Positions 35,124-44,412 of a stretch of DNA of 64,000 nt are shown here, piece after piece (position 1 is the first letter of the stretch; the number at the start of each line of letters is the position of its first letter). Both the position numbers and the translations under genes were made by a program. Source of the DNA: a virus; the IMG/VR virus record IMGVR_UViG_3300043788_000060, positions 1-64,000 of that record. One strand, written 5' to 3'. Below the pieces are notes generated by a model, which was not told the origin of the DNA, did no database searches, and saw nothing but the letters and a program-made list of their open reading frames with translations.

Positions 35124-35771
35124 ATGGCACGTCAAGACACGTCAGTTGGCTATTACAATTATCCGGTAGCCACTACTACTTCCACCTCCGCTAATATCAT
35201 TCTTGCACCAACTGCTTCGGGTGTGTACCCCGGGTTCCCTTCCCCCCTATTCCCGTTGTCCACTTCGACCTATCCGGCTGCTCTGATTCTATCGGTTCCG
35301 CCTGATGTCGCTTTGAGCGAGTCGTGGGATGGACATCCATTTGAAATCGTAGTTGCTGGGCGTTTGACTACATCGGCTACTTCGAATTTCTTGCTCAATA
35401 TGTACAACGTGACCAATGCCGCTTCGTATGGGGCAACCCCAAGCGGTTCCGCGTATAAGGCAGCGTCCACTAGCGGTACAGGCGTAACTACTCTTATTAC
35501 CGGTACGGCGACGGCAGTTGGTTCGGGCGGTGCTTCGGTCAACTTTGTAGCTCGTGGCCAGTTTATTTGGGATTCGATTTCGAAAACACTGAACGCCGCA
35601 AACGCTGCTTCCACCTATCAAGCAGGATCGTCCGTTTCCACAGCGAATACTACTGCCTCAGTAACTAGCATCGCAGCCACCGATCTAAACTTCACGTTGG
35701 GGATTACGTATTCGTCCGCCACCGCCGCTCCCGCTCTAGTATTGACCGAGTGGGTAATCAACCGCATCTAA
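35124..35771 (+). CDS. Virion-associated protein, paralogue of 56309..56989
   Basis: 215 aa, Thr/Ser/Ala-rich, beta-sandwich-like. Shares a layout with the 56309 product: LSESWDGHPFEIVVAG / SSESWSGRPFFVRVSG, then FIWDSISKTL / MLWDPTSQIL and a C-terminal LTEWVINRI / VKEFVIDQI. Probably a decoration or fibre protein; assignment is by composition and context only. Confidence 0.65.
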   Translation: MARQDTSVGYYNYPVATTTSTSANIILAPTASGVYPGFPSPLFPLSTSTYPAALILSVPPDVALSESWDGHPFEIVVAGRLTTSATSNFLLNMYNVTNAASYGATPSGSAYKAASTSGTGVTTLITGTATAVGSGGASVNFVARGQFIWDSISKTLNAANAASTYQAGSSVSTANTTASVTSIAATDLNFTLGITYSSATAAPALVLTEWVINRI

Positions 35772-35778
35772 CCAACAC

Positions 35779-35810
35779 AGGAGGGTCTTCGGGCCCTCCT
35801 AACTTCTTTA
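35779..35810 (+). terminator. Intrinsic terminator-like hairpin
   Basis: AGGAGGG-TCTTCGGG-CCCTCCT followed by AACTTCTTT, just after the 35124..35771 stop. Confidence 0.6.
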
Positions 35811-35821
35811 AGGGGTCCAGT

Positions 35822-36028
35822 ATGGAATGGTTAGTTCTTATTGGATTTCTGGTGCTGGCAGGCTGGGGAATCGACCGCCATCTTCGCCTGCGCGATATAG
35901 AAATCGCCCTCAAAGATCATCTAAGCGATCTCGAAACAGCTTCGCCTCTCACCAAAACCTGCGAATGCTGCCTGCAATCCCGGATCATGGAGATTAAACA
36001 CCTGATCAGGGAACATTTCAAGTTGTAA
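35822..36028 (+). CDS. Membrane-anchored protein (68 aa)
   Basis: Start MEWLVLIGFLVLAGW: one membrane helix, then charged helix and CECCLQSR. Start chosen for AAGGGG upstream. Function unknown. Confidence 0.55.
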   Translation: MEWLVLIGFLVLAGWGIDRHLRLRDIEIALKDHLSDLETASPLTKTCECCLQSRIMEIKHLIREHFKL

Positions 36029-36036
36029 GGAACAAC

Positions 36037-36417
36037 ATGGCAACTACTGTAATCAAAACTCGGGTCGCGGTGAATTTGGGAAGCATCTCGGCGGTCAATA
36101 CTCCTGTGACGTTCGGTCTCGGCGATATGACTTTTAACTATCGCGGATTCCTGACTATAATGGGCGGCTCAGGCGGCGCGGTAACGACACCGACATATAT
36201 TCTGGAAGCCAGCCTCGATCAGGGAGTTAGCTGGTTTGCAATACCGGCCAACACTACCCAACCCGCCGTTGTTACCGGGACTTTCCTTACAGGAGACACC
36301 GCCGCGCTTTTTGTCAACCAGTATAATGTGTCCGGTCTGTCTGGAGCGTTATTTCATTTTGGTTTGACAGCAGGATCGGCTATAACTGCGATTCCGATTT
36401 GGGCGCTGGTAGGATAA
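36037..36417 (+). CDS. Beta-rich virion protein candidate (126 aa)
   Basis: AGGAACA before the ATG. Contains TFGLGDMTFNYRGFLTIMGG and DQGVSWFAIPANTT; Gly/Thr-rich strands as in small head or tail accessory proteins. Not recognised. Confidence 0.55.
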   Translation: MATTVIKTRVAVNLGSISAVNTPVTFGLGDMTFNYRGFLTIMGGSGGAVTTPTYILEASLDQGVSWFAIPANTTQPAVVTGTFLTGDTAALFVNQYNVSGLSGALFHFGLTAGSAITAIPIWALVG

Positions 36418-36452
36418 ACTCGTCCGAATAACGGACAGAAAAGACAAATTCA

Positions 36453-36776
36453 ATGGCAGAAAAATCTCACACCGGTTCCCGCGCAAAGTCCGCGCTCTCC
36501 GGCAAGGGCAAGTCGAAATCGAAGTCCAGTGGCAAGAAACCACATCGCCTGACTATTCGCCACGGCAAGTCTGGTGGCCACGTGGTTACCCATCACTTTG
36601 AACCCGACGAAAGCGGAATGGCACAGCCGGACGAAGAACACGTATTACCAGATCAGCAATCCATGCTCCAACACGTAGCCGATAATACGGACAATAATCC
36701 TATTTCCCAACCTCTTCCTCAGCCAACTGTGACCCCTTCTCCCACAGCAGGAACAGCCCCTCCCGCCGGAATGTAA
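36453..36776 (+). CDS. Basic, disordered protein (107 aa)
   Basis: N-terminus rich in Lys/Ser (SGKGKSKSKSSGKK), middle HHFEPDES, C-terminus Pro/Thr-rich. Probably unfolded and nucleic-acid or capsid associated. A repeat copy (36422..36436) lies upstream. Confidence 0.55.
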   Translation: MAEKSHTGSRAKSALSGKGKSKSKSSGKKPHRLTIRHGKSGGHVVTHHFEPDESGMAQPDEEHVLPDQQSMLQHVADNTDNNPISQPLPQPTVTPSPTAGTAPPAGM

Positions 36777-36815
36777 AAGGACCGTAAACTCTAGTCCTAG
36801 AAGGTAATTTATCTT

Positions 36816-37076
36816 ATGTCTATTGGAAATGTCATCGTGGATCATTGGGGAGCAATTGCTGGAACGGGCGGCGGGTTTCTTGCCTTCAACGCGGCAGTAG
36901 CCGCCCTTCCGCCTAAAGACACCAAGATATCTTCTTTCAAACAATTCCTTGCGGTGTCTTACGGATTTGTCTACGATTTTCTGCATAACTTCGCGTCGTT
37001 CCGGAGTGGTGGTTCTTCCAACCCTTCGACCCTTCAAAACCCTACCCAGCCGGTATCCCCGGCCACGACCAAATAA
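36816..37076 (+). CDS. Unknown protein (86 aa)
   Basis: WGAIAGTGGGFLAFNAAVAALP hydrophobic start, then KQFLAVSYGFVYDFLHNFA and a Pro/Ser tail. Possibly membrane associated. Function unknown. Confidence 0.5.
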   Translation: MSIGNVIVDHWGAIAGTGGGFLAFNAAVAALPPKDTKISSFKQFLAVSYGFVYDFLHNFASFRSGGSSNPSTLQNPTQPVSPATTK

Positions 37077-37090
37077 CCAAGGAGATTCAA

Positions 37091-37522
37091 ATGGCAACAA
37101 CTTTCAAATCATTTCTTAGCGCAGTCGGCCACGACTTCGTGACTGCTCTAAACTGGATTGGCAGCACCAAGGGGCAAGCAGCTATCGCGGGTACAGAAAC
37201 TATTGTCAACTCGGTAGTGACTGCCATTAACCCAGCAGCCGGTCTGGCGTTGGACGGCGTGGAGGCTCTTGTTAATGCTGGCCTAAAGCAAGTCGTTGCA
37301 ATCGAAGCATCCGCCGCCGCGTTGAATGTACAGAGCGGAACAGGCGCTCAGAAGCTGGCCGCTGTGGTAGCTGCTTTGACACCGCAGGCTCAGGCTTTGC
37401 TGGTGAGTGTTGGAGTTTCTGCTCCGACAGCAGCAGAAGTTCAGACTCTGGCAAGCAATATTGCTAACGGTCTCGTGGCCATCCTCAATGCAATTCCGGC
37501 TTCTGCAACCGCAACAGCGTAA
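37091..37522 (+). CDS. Ala/Val-rich protein (143 aa)
   Basis: AAGGAG before the ATG. Helical, with GTETIVNSVVTAINPAAGLALDGVEALV. Typical of phage proteins of unknown role in structural modules. A holin-like property cannot be excluded. Confidence 0.55.
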   Translation: MATTFKSFLSAVGHDFVTALNWIGSTKGQAAIAGTETIVNSVVTAINPAAGLALDGVEALVNAGLKQVVAIEASAAALNVQSGTGAQKLAAVVAALTPQAQALLVSVGVSAPTAAEVQTLASNIANGLVAILNAIPASATATA

Positions 37523-37541
37523 ATCGTCCGAATAGTGGACT

Positions 37542-38264
37542 ATGACCACTTGGTTAAGTAAAATTCGTTTATGGGAAGTAGCACTGACTGTGCTAGTAGC
37601 CTTCAGTTGCTACTTTCTGTGGACGGCTTCACAAACCGATAGACAGATCGCGCAACAGGCAACTGTTGTTCTCAAGCACGCTGACAAGTCTTTGTCTGGG
37701 ATTGACAAATCGGTTGCCCAAGTTGGAACGGCTTTTACTACCGCCGCAACTGCTGTAACTAAAACCCAGAAGTCTGTAGCAGCAGTATCGACGCAGTTGT
37801 CTGGGGTAGCGGTTGGTTTGCAAAAAACGGTAGCTTTGGTTAACGCCCCGTGCGCGCCCGGCCCATGCGGAACGGTCGCGGAGGTCGGAAAGACCCTGAA
37901 TACCGCTAGGCTTACTATGGGTCAAGTCGAGATCGCTACAAACTCCTTCGACAAGAACCAAGACAAGTTTTACCAGCAGGAAGCGCAGTTGTACGCCGAT
38001 TCGGATGGGGCGGCAAAAAATCTGAATTCCATTTTGACTTCACCAGATGTCTACGATTCTCTACACAACATAAATACTGTGACCGCCAATCTAGGACAAT
38101 CGACGACTGATTTCCAGAATAAATTCCACGATTTTTTGTATCCTCCGCCGTGTGCCGGATTCAAATGTTGGGTTAGGAAAACTTACGAGACAATCAAAGT
38201 TGGGTCGGACTTGTTAGAACCTGCGTATTATGGTTGGGCGTTAGTGGGGAACATCAGACCTTGA
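37542..38264 (+). CDS. Membrane-anchored coiled-coil protein (240 aa)
   Basis: Starts 1 nt after the repeat at 37526..37540. One N-terminal membrane helix (LTVLVAFSCYFLW), then long Thr/Val/Ala coiled coil and a Cys pair region (PCAPGPCG, CAGFKCW). Function unknown. Confidence 0.6.
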   Translation: MTTWLSKIRLWEVALTVLVAFSCYFLWTASQTDRQIAQQATVVLKHADKSLSGIDKSVAQVGTAFTTAATAVTKTQKSVAAVSTQLSGVAVGLQKTVALVNAPCAPGPCGTVAEVGKTLNTARLTMGQVEIATNSFDKNQDKFYQQEAQLYADSDGAAKNLNSILTSPDVYDSLHNINTVTANLGQSTTDFQNKFHDFLYPPPCAGFKCWVRKTYETIKVGSDLLEPAYYGWALVGNIRP

Positions 38265-38449
38265 GCCCCGAATCCATAGAACGGATCAGACAATATGTCT
38301 CTGGTACCAGACGCGAGGATGTAGCTTCCGCTAGAAACAGTCGCGACAACGGGTACAAATCCATCGCTATGGAGCATGAAAACAGGGTCGCGCTAGCCGA
38401 TCAAATCTTGAAGGACCTCGCAGAATTTGGAGGGCAGAATGCCGTATAA
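38261..38449 (+). CDS. Small helical protein (62 aa, TTG start)
   Basis: TTG overlaps the previous TGA; GGGGAA upstream. SPESIERIRQYVSGTRRED then RVALADQILKDLAEF. Start uncertain. Function unknown. Confidence 0.5.
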   Translation: MSPESIERIRQYVSGTRREDVASARNSRDNGYKSIAMEHENRVALADQILKDLAEFGGQNAV

Positions 38450-38576
38450 ATCGAAAGCGCAAGAAGCCTATTTCAACGTCAACCGCAAGAAACTTGAGAA
38501 GCAAGGGGTCGATGTTGGCGAATGGAATAAGGCGTCTAAGGGAAAGAAACTCCCCAAGAAGGTCAAGAAGAAATAG
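38439..38576 (+). CDS. Small Lys-rich protein (45 aa)
   Basis: GGAGG before the ATG. MPYKSKAQEAYFNVNRKKLEK and a KKLPKKVKKK tail; DNA-binding-like. Function unknown. Confidence 0.5.
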   Translation: MPYKSKAQEAYFNVNRKKLEKQGVDVGEWNKASKGKKLPKKVKKK

Positions 38577-38842
38577 TGCCAGACTCTCGCGCAAAATCCG
38601 TGCTTGGTAAATCTGAACCTCACGGACAGGGAACCCGGGTTGCGGAGTATATTGAAACGCCTCTTCGCATTCACTGCGGAACTTGCGAATATCTTGTTGG
38701 CAAAAAATTTTGTAGACAAGGGAACGTAGCTAAAGACAAACAGGTCCCGACCGACAAATCTACCGGACTGAAAATTGTTGATCCCGTAAAAGGATGCTGT
38801 CGTTTTTGGGAGCCGGAAGACAAGAAAGATTTGTCCAAATAA
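38576..38842 (+). CDS. Cys-containing protein (88 aa, GTG start)
   Basis: GTG overlaps the upstream TAG. RIHCGTCEYLVGKKFCRQG and later GCCRFW suggest a metal site. The stop TAA lies inside the repeat variant at 38833..38847. Function unknown. Confidence 0.6.
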   Translation: MPDSRAKSVLGKSEPHGQGTRVAEYIETPLRIHCGTCEYLVGKKFCRQGNVAKDKQVPTDKSTGLKIVDPVKGCCRFWEPEDKKDLSK

Positions 38843-38851
38843 TGGACGTTC

Positions 38852-40945
38852 ATGACGAGTAATTTTGACGAGATCGTATCCCAATTTGGAAAACCGTCTG
38901 AAATTCCTCACGATGTTTTGTATGAGTTTCTTGCGGCCAACAAGCAGAACATCGTCAATATGTCCAAATTGGGGGCCGACCATGTTCCCAATTCCTTGTT
39001 AGGTAGGGAAGTTCGGAGAAGAAGTCAGGCCGATCTCAAGTGGCTATCCAAATATTTTTTGTGGGATGCCTTATCCGCCAGCGACGGTGGAACCAAGCCA
39101 ATAAGTGAGAACATCTTCCTCGACCCTGTCTACGACATCTTTTCTGAGTTATTTGTCAAGAAAGACCCCAATGTTGCAATACAGGATTTGAGCCCAGTTA
39201 AGACTCGTCTTTTGCTGTGGCCCAGAGGCGGGGCAAAAAGCACTTACGACTGCATTGATACGGCTCAATGGATTCTCTGCTTTCCGACAATAAGAATCCT
39301 ATTTCTGACAGGCGAAGCCACTCTTTCGAAAGGTTTCATTTCAGAGCTAAAAGGCGTTTTTTCGCTGCGTGAGGAAGAACCCACTCTGATCAATTTGTTC
39401 TTCCCTGAGCACTGTTGCTTGCTGAAGGACATGGGCGCTGGAAATGTCTTTACAACACCAGCCTACAAGAAGAAGAAAACGGGACGCAAAGAACCCACAG
39501 TTGTAGCCTCTTCGGTTGGAAAGACAAAAAGCGGTTGGCATTACGAAGTCATCAAGGCCGACGACGCCGTTTCAGACAAGAATACAGAGACTTTGGAACA
39601 ATGCGTTTCGGTTTCTGAAAAACTATTCCTTGCTGAGAAACTTCTGATCCCCGGTGGATATTACAAAGATTACGTAGGAACTCGCTATGCCGAGGAAGAC
39701 CACTACGGCGTTCTGCTCGAAAAGTATCTAACCGTAGGAAAGATAGAAACTATCTCAGGAGTAGGCTGGGTTTTCACCCACAACGACACCTTCAACATCA
39801 ATATCTTGGTTGGACGGGCCTGTCAGATCAAATCGGAAGTCGAAGACAGACTCCGCAGAGAAGGTAAGATTGTAAATTACATAGAGGCGGGAGAAGATGG
39901 CTGTATCCTGCTCCTGCCTTTGAAGCAGCCCTACTCGTGGTTGATGGGTGAATTTACCAACAACGAGAAAGTTTTTGAAGGCCAGCTAAATCAGAATCCT
40001 AGAATCGCCAGTCAACGCGGCTTCAATCGAATCTCTCTTATCAAAGCCACAATTCCCTACAACATGCTCCCCCGGACCGGTCCTGTTTCGCAATTCTGGG
40101 ATTTGAGTTTTAGCCAAAAGAAGGGCACCGATTACTGCGTGGGTAGTTCGGTCATGTGGGGGGAAGAAGATGTCATCGATCTTCAAGGAAAGAAGACAGG
40201 CGGGAAGAAAACCGTCGGTTACGTCCGCAAGATAATTCGGGATCGGTTTAACCCGTTTACAGCCGCCCAAGCTATTGTCCAATTAGTTGTCGAGGAACGT
40301 CCTTTTGTTCTGGGCATCGAAGACGCGGGCGGCTCGAAGAACCTCGAACCGGCTATTCAGGCCGAGGCGTATAAGACCCAAGATTCGCACGTTATCGCAG
40401 TTTGTACCCACATCAATTGGGTAACCCCAAGTAACCAATTCGACGCCAAGCGAATTCGTATGGGCAGTTTGATTCCGTGGGTTGAAGAAGGCAGACTAAA
40501 ATTCGCCAACTTCTGCATGGAGCCAAAATACCCTACATTAGACATAATGTACGAGGAATTCATCGCTTGTCTGTCGAGTCATCATCACGATGACATTCCG
40601 GACAACTTGGGGTACCAACCGCTGTACGCCCCCCAAGCAACCCAAGCGATTGTCGAAAATAATGTCAGCATGTTTTACCGGGTCGATCAGCAAGGTTGGG
40701 GTCAGATTTACGATCAAGGATTTAATCCAGACGCCGGATCGGTCTACACTTTGGGCAATGACGGCAGTTTGCAACCCCACCAGAGAACTCAGGCCACGAA
40801 ATATATGCTGGATGACAGCGGCAAATTAGTTCCTTTGGATGAACCGTACCAACCAATCAATGATGATTGGTCGCCGGAGCCTGAAGTCAGGGGAGATACC
40901 CCGTATCAGATGCCAAATGTCTTGGGGATTGGAATTTTTGGATGA
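38852..40945 (+). CDS. terL: Terminase large subunit
   Basis: Walker A is LLLWPRGGAKST and the ATPase strand is IRILFLTGEA; later YEVIKADDAVSD fits Walker B and coupling. The nuclease half shows SQFWDLSFSQKKGTDYCVG, LGIEDAGGS and HHHDDIPD (acidic metal ligands). At 697 aa it is longer than most, with an extra C-terminal tail. Cuts and pumps DNA into the prohead at the portal. Confidence 0.92.
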   Translation: MTSNFDEIVSQFGKPSEIPHDVLYEFLAANKQNIVNMSKLGADHVPNSLLGREVRRRSQADLKWLSKYFLWDALSASDGGTKPISENIFLDPVYDIFSELFVKKDPNVAIQDLSPVKTRLLLWPRGGAKSTYDCIDTAQWILCFPTIRILFLTGEATLSKGFISELKGVFSLREEEPTLINLFFPEHCCLLKDMGAGNVFTTPAYKKKKTGRKEPTVVASSVGKTKSGWHYEVIKADDAVSDKNTETLEQCVSVSEKLFLAEKLLIPGGYYKDYVGTRYAEEDHYGVLLEKYLTVGKIETISGVGWVFTHNDTFNINILVGRACQIKSEVEDRLRREGKIVNYIEAGEDGCILLLPLKQPYSWLMGEFTNNEKVFEGQLNQNPRIASQRGFNRISLIKATIPYNMLPRTGPVSQFWDLSFSQKKGTDYCVGSSVMWGEEDVIDLQGKKTGGKKTVGYVRKIIRDRFNPFTAAQAIVQLVVEERPFVLGIEDAGGSKNLEPAIQAEAYKTQDSHVIAVCTHINWVTPSNQFDAKRIRMGSLIPWVEEGRLKFANFCMEPKYPTLDIMYEEFIACLSSHHHDDIPDNLGYQPLYAPQATQAIVENNVSMFYRVDQQGWGQIYDQGFNPDAGSVYTLGNDGSLQPHQRTQATKYMLDDSGKLVPLDEPYQPINDDWSPEPEVRGDTPYQMPNVLGIGIFG

Positions 40946-41307
40946 GACTAGAAGTCCGAATATACGATGACGCCGAACAAGTAGTAGCTGAATACAAAGG
41001 CGATCCCTGTCAACCGGGACAGTGGAGGGCACAAGTTGGTAAGACGGTGAAAGGCAAGATGCCCAGACAATCGGACCAAGATAACAGCGGAACCTACGAG
41101 TTGCACGGGTTTACTTACCAGCCGCACCTTCAGGTAGAAAGACCTAACGGATACACAGCCCCGCAACCCAATCCGAATAATGGACAGGTTCCGACGAATC
41201 CTTTTGCGGGTCTTCCAAAATATTTTCAACCAAAATCTTCGTGGGGTCCGGTTTCCCCGACAGCATCACCCGCGCCTAGCGCGAACAACTTAAACAGAGG
41301 TTTGTAA
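40942..41307 (+). CDS. Unknown protein (121 aa)
   Basis: ATG overlaps the terminase stop. Beta N-terminus (LEVRIYDDAEQVVAEY), Pro/Asn-rich tail. The repeat at 41171..41185 is inside, encoding PNPNNGQ. Function unknown; between terminase and portal. Confidence 0.6.
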   Translation: MRLEVRIYDDAEQVVAEYKGDPCQPGQWRAQVGKTVKGKMPRQSDQDNSGTYELHGFTYQPHLQVERPNGYTAPQPNPNNGQVPTNPFAGLPKYFQPKSSWGPVSPTASPAPSANNLNRGL

Positions 41308-41308
41308 A

Positions 41309-41650
41309 ATGAGCACAGATAGCGCAATGGGCGGACTTATAAAACTTGGGGGCAACCTCGAAAATCCGCGTGATTCAAAAGCACAAGACTGGCCCAACGT
41401 TGGAGCCTCGGGTCCAGCCGGTCAAGAATCCGGTCGCAACCAACTCGTCAAGCAGACGACCGAACAAGAAGGTCCGATGCACACGCAGGACTCCGGAGAC
41501 ATGACGCCCAGCGTGTGGGGTAAGGCAGATTTTCCGGTAGGTAAGTCCAAAGGAGAATCCGGGTCGTCTCCGTCTGCGGTTTCGATTAAGGGCAGCATCG
41601 ATTGTTCTACAGGTCAGATGGTTCCGAACGCTGTAGACCAGACATACTAA
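41309..41650 (+). CDS. Unknown Gly/Ser-rich protein (113 aa)
   Basis: SAMGGLIKLGGNLENPRDSKAQ then TPSVWGKADFPVG. Its TAA overlaps the next ATG. Probably a small head protein; not recognised. Confidence 0.55.
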   Translation: MSTDSAMGGLIKLGGNLENPRDSKAQDWPNVGASGPAGQESGRNQLVKQTTEQEGPMHTQDSGDMTPSVWGKADFPVGKSKGESGSSPSAVSIKGSIDCSTGQMVPNAVDQTY

Positions 41651-41760
41651 TGACATCAAAATCTACCCCATGTTCGGAGAAAACACCCAAGCAGCCTTGG
41701 TATAAGAAACTTATACAGGCTATTGGAACTGCGATTGGGAACGCGAAGTTTGGTCAATAA
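41650..41760 (+). CDS. Peptide of 36 aa
   Basis: TAATG coupling to the previous gene. MTSKSTPCSEKTPKQPWYKK then LIQAIGTAIGNAKFG. Supported by coupling only. Confidence 0.4.
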   Translation: MTSKSTPCSEKTPKQPWYKKLIQAIGTAIGNAKFGQ

Positions 41761-41779
41761 CTCGAACGTGAAGGCATAA

Positions 41780-43855
41780 ATGGCGATACTTCCGGAACCA
41801 CAATTTAATGTCCATTCGGAGATTACTCCGAAAGAGGCAAAAGGATTTGTCGCTACTGGCGTATGGGCCGATGACCCAGCCGCTAAACTTGTGGTTCAAG
41901 ATGCCGAGAGAGCGGAAAAAGGAGAGCAGAGCCGCGCTTGGATAATGGCGTGGCAATCGGCTTCCACCCTCTATCAGTCACCTTTTTCGCCACGCTACTG
42001 GCCGGGGACGCAATCTGAAGCTGCCTCAATTAGCTTCTTCACGGTTGCCTGCGCGGTAAATGGAATCAATCCACAAGCCCTTGCGGGTTTATTCTATGAA
42101 AATCCGCCCTTTATGATACAAGAGCGCAGCGGAACAACCGCACAAGCTGCCCGCGCTGTATCTGCATTACTTCAGTATCAACTCGAAGATATCAATTTCA
42201 GAGAAGAACTGAGACTGGGTTCGATGAACTGTCTGCTTTTTGGAACAGCGATGTTCCAAGAAGGCTGGGAAAAGTTTACCTGCGAACGGAAGATCATCAA
42301 GAGGAAAAACCCCTCGGTTAAAATCCCGAGTTCGATTCCCGGGGTGCCTTCGTCTACAATCTCGGACGATGAGCTAGAAGAAGAAGTAATTGAAGAGGTC
42401 GTAGACCGGCCCACCTTCGAGCACATCGTAAATCTCAGAGAAGTTCTCGTCGATCCGGGTTTGCAAGTTCCGGATATCCGCAAGGCGAAGTACGTTGTCC
42501 GTCGTCGGTACATGACATGGGATGACCTCGACAAACTTCGCGACCGAGACGGATATACAATTCCTTCCCGGGACAAATTGATCGAACTGTTCCTGCCCCC
42601 GCAGGAACCAGTAGAGCCAGCCCTAAATGAAGAAGGCGGACGCAACCCGCTTTGGGAAGCAAAAGCCGAACCACGTTGGGAACCAACCACCGTCGATCCG
42701 ACTCAGCAACCATTAGAAGTCTTAGAACGGTGGGACAACAAAACCTACATCGTAGTCCTTCAAAAGAAGGTCGTGATTTTCAACGACCGGAATGTCTATG
42801 GTAAGATTCCGTTTCTCTCAATCGGCTGGTGGGATATCCCCGGTGCTTTTTGGTCGATGGGGCTGGGCCGTACTATCGGAACAGAGCAAAGACTCCAGTC
42901 CGGAATTACCAACCTTGTAATTGACAACGCCTCGCTGAACCTGAACATGCCGATGGTTCGCGTCCGTGGAAAATCGATCCCGACCCAGAACATCAGAATC
43001 GGTCCGGGCAAGATCATCGAAGTCGATGCTCAAGGAGACATGGCTCCGCTTATGCGGTCGGCCCCAGTCCCCGAGGCAGGTGAACTTCTGGCTATGTCCC
43101 AAGGCCGCGTGGACATGGTGTCCGGAAACCCGGTTACCTCAAGAGGCGACGTAGGCTCAAGCGGTCACTCCAACATGGCCCGTAGTTCCGCCGGGGCATC
43201 CGGAATTCTGGCAGGAGCGAACACCCCGATTTCGGATTTCATCGACAAACTTGCTAACCAAGTTATCATACCGTTCCTATATGATTGTCAAGAGATGAAC
43301 CGGTCGATGCTGCCGCTAAGTCAGCTTGACTACATCATGTCCGACGAGTTGAAACACGAGTATGTCACAAACGGCGGGGACCTGATTGACATCCTGAACG
43401 CCAAGGTGAAGTTCCAAATTCTGGCGGGCAGCAAAATGACTACTCGCCGGAACATGGCTCAGGGTCTACCACAACTTACAGCTTTTCTCGCCCAACCCGC
43501 TGTCTTAGAACAGCTAGCGGTAGAGGGAAAGAAAGTCGATGTAAACGAAATTGTAAGGATGTGGTTCGAGGCATCCGAGTGGAAGAACATGAACGACGTA
43601 GTCGTCCCGATGACCCCGCAGGACTTGCAGAGACAGCAGCAACAAAGTCAAGGAGGTCAGAATGAGCAGAAGTTCTTGCAGCAGCAGGCATTGATCGCGC
43701 AGAAAGCACAACTTCAATCTCAACAGGCAGATGCGGACAATATTGCAAGGGCCAGCAGGGACGTTTTAAGGGAAGGCTTTAAAAAGGCAGTCGAACCGGA
43801 GGAATTAACAGGAGAGGTAAATACCTCTGGTTCCGGCTTCGGAAGCGTACTATAA
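41780..43855 (+). CDS. Portal protein
   Basis: 691 aa between terminase and scaffold-like genes. AVNGINPQALAGLFYENPPF, VLVDPGLQVPDIRKAKYVVR, GRTIGTEQRLQSGITNLVIDN and SGNPVTSRGDVGSSGHSN are typical of large portal proteins, with a Gln-rich helical C-terminus (RQQQQSQGGQNEQKFLQQQ). Forms the dodecameric DNA gate. A repeat copy (43858..43872) follows the stop. Confidence 0.85.
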   Translation: MAILPEPQFNVHSEITPKEAKGFVATGVWADDPAAKLVVQDAERAEKGEQSRAWIMAWQSASTLYQSPFSPRYWPGTQSEAASISFFTVACAVNGINPQALAGLFYENPPFMIQERSGTTAQAARAVSALLQYQLEDINFREELRLGSMNCLLFGTAMFQEGWEKFTCERKIIKRKNPSVKIPSSIPGVPSSTISDDELEEEVIEEVVDRPTFEHIVNLREVLVDPGLQVPDIRKAKYVVRRRYMTWDDLDKLRDRDGYTIPSRDKLIELFLPPQEPVEPALNEEGGRNPLWEAKAEPRWEPTTVDPTQQPLEVLERWDNKTYIVVLQKKVVIFNDRNVYGKIPFLSIGWWDIPGAFWSMGLGRTIGTEQRLQSGITNLVIDNASLNLNMPMVRVRGKSIPTQNIRIGPGKIIEVDAQGDMAPLMRSAPVPEAGELLAMSQGRVDMVSGNPVTSRGDVGSSGHSNMARSSAGASGILAGANTPISDFIDKLANQVIIPFLYDCQEMNRSMLPLSQLDYIMSDELKHEYVTNGGDLIDILNAKVKFQILAGSKMTTRRNMAQGLPQLTAFLAQPAVLEQLAVEGKKVDVNEIVRMWFEASEWKNMNDVVVPMTPQDLQRQQQQSQGGQNEQKFLQQQALIAQKAQLQSQQADADNIARASRDVLREGFKKAVEPEELTGEVNTSGSGFGSVL

Positions 43856-43885
43856 CCGTCCGAATAATGGACCAACAACTTCCCG

Positions 43886-43904
43886 TAAGTGAGGATTTCA
43901 CTTA
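43886..43904 (+). promoter_or_regulatory. Hairpin with GGATT loop before 43915
   Basis: TAAGTGA-GGATT-TCACTTA, 1 nt before the GGAG ribosome site. Pairs with the similar element at 45259..45275, where the stem is different but the loop is the same. Confidence 0.55.
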
Positions 43905-43914
43905 GGAGTTCAGA

Positions 43915-44229
43915 ATGTTTAAGTGGATCAGAAGAAAGTTTTTGGAACTAAACGCAGAGGCGCTTCGCACCAATAACGCCGAGCGTCTGGCCCAACGTTT
44001 TCCTTTAGAAGACCAAATAGATGACTACGCAGATCATCAAATAGCATGGTTGCTTCGTGCTTCCTCGGAATATCGAGCCGCTAAAAAAGACCCGAACGCT
44101 TTCGTTGAAAAATATTTCTCCGAAAAGATCAAACCAATCAAACCCTATGTCGATTCGTGGACGCAGGGTTTGTTAGTGGAGTATCCCGACAAATATACCC
44201 GGTATTACGAAGACCCGGAGGACGAGTAA
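43915..44229 (+). CDS. Unknown helical protein (104 aa)
   Basis: MFKWIRRKFLELNAEALRTN then LLRASSEYRAAKKDPNAFVEKYF. TAA directly abuts the next ATG. Head module by position. Function unknown. Confidence 0.55.
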   Translation: MFKWIRRKFLELNAEALRTNNAERLAQRFPLEDQIDDYADHQIAWLLRASSEYRAAKKDPNAFVEKYFSEKIKPIKPYVDSWTQGLLVEYPDKYTRYYEDPEDE

Positions 44230-44412
44230 ATGACCGGTTTCGTCCAAGCCAAACCCGACAAATTCAACAGCTTCTCATCCTCGGAATATGACAACCTTAC
44301 CGATGACCAACTTGCCGAACTTCTTCGCCAATGCAAAGTCAACGTTTCCCCGCAGCTAAAACCGCAGTCCCCGAAATACACGGACCTAGACAGGCTGGTG
44401 GGCAGTGAGTGA
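44230..44412 (+). CDS. Small protein (60 aa)
   Basis: KFNSFSSSEYDNLTDDQLAELLRQCKVNVSP. The helix DDQLAELLR resembles the end of the scaffold-like protein (DEQISALLRG). Function unknown. Confidence 0.5.
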   Translation: MTGFVQAKPDKFNSFSSSEYDNLTDDQLAELLRQCKVNVSPQLKPQSPKYTDLDRLVGSE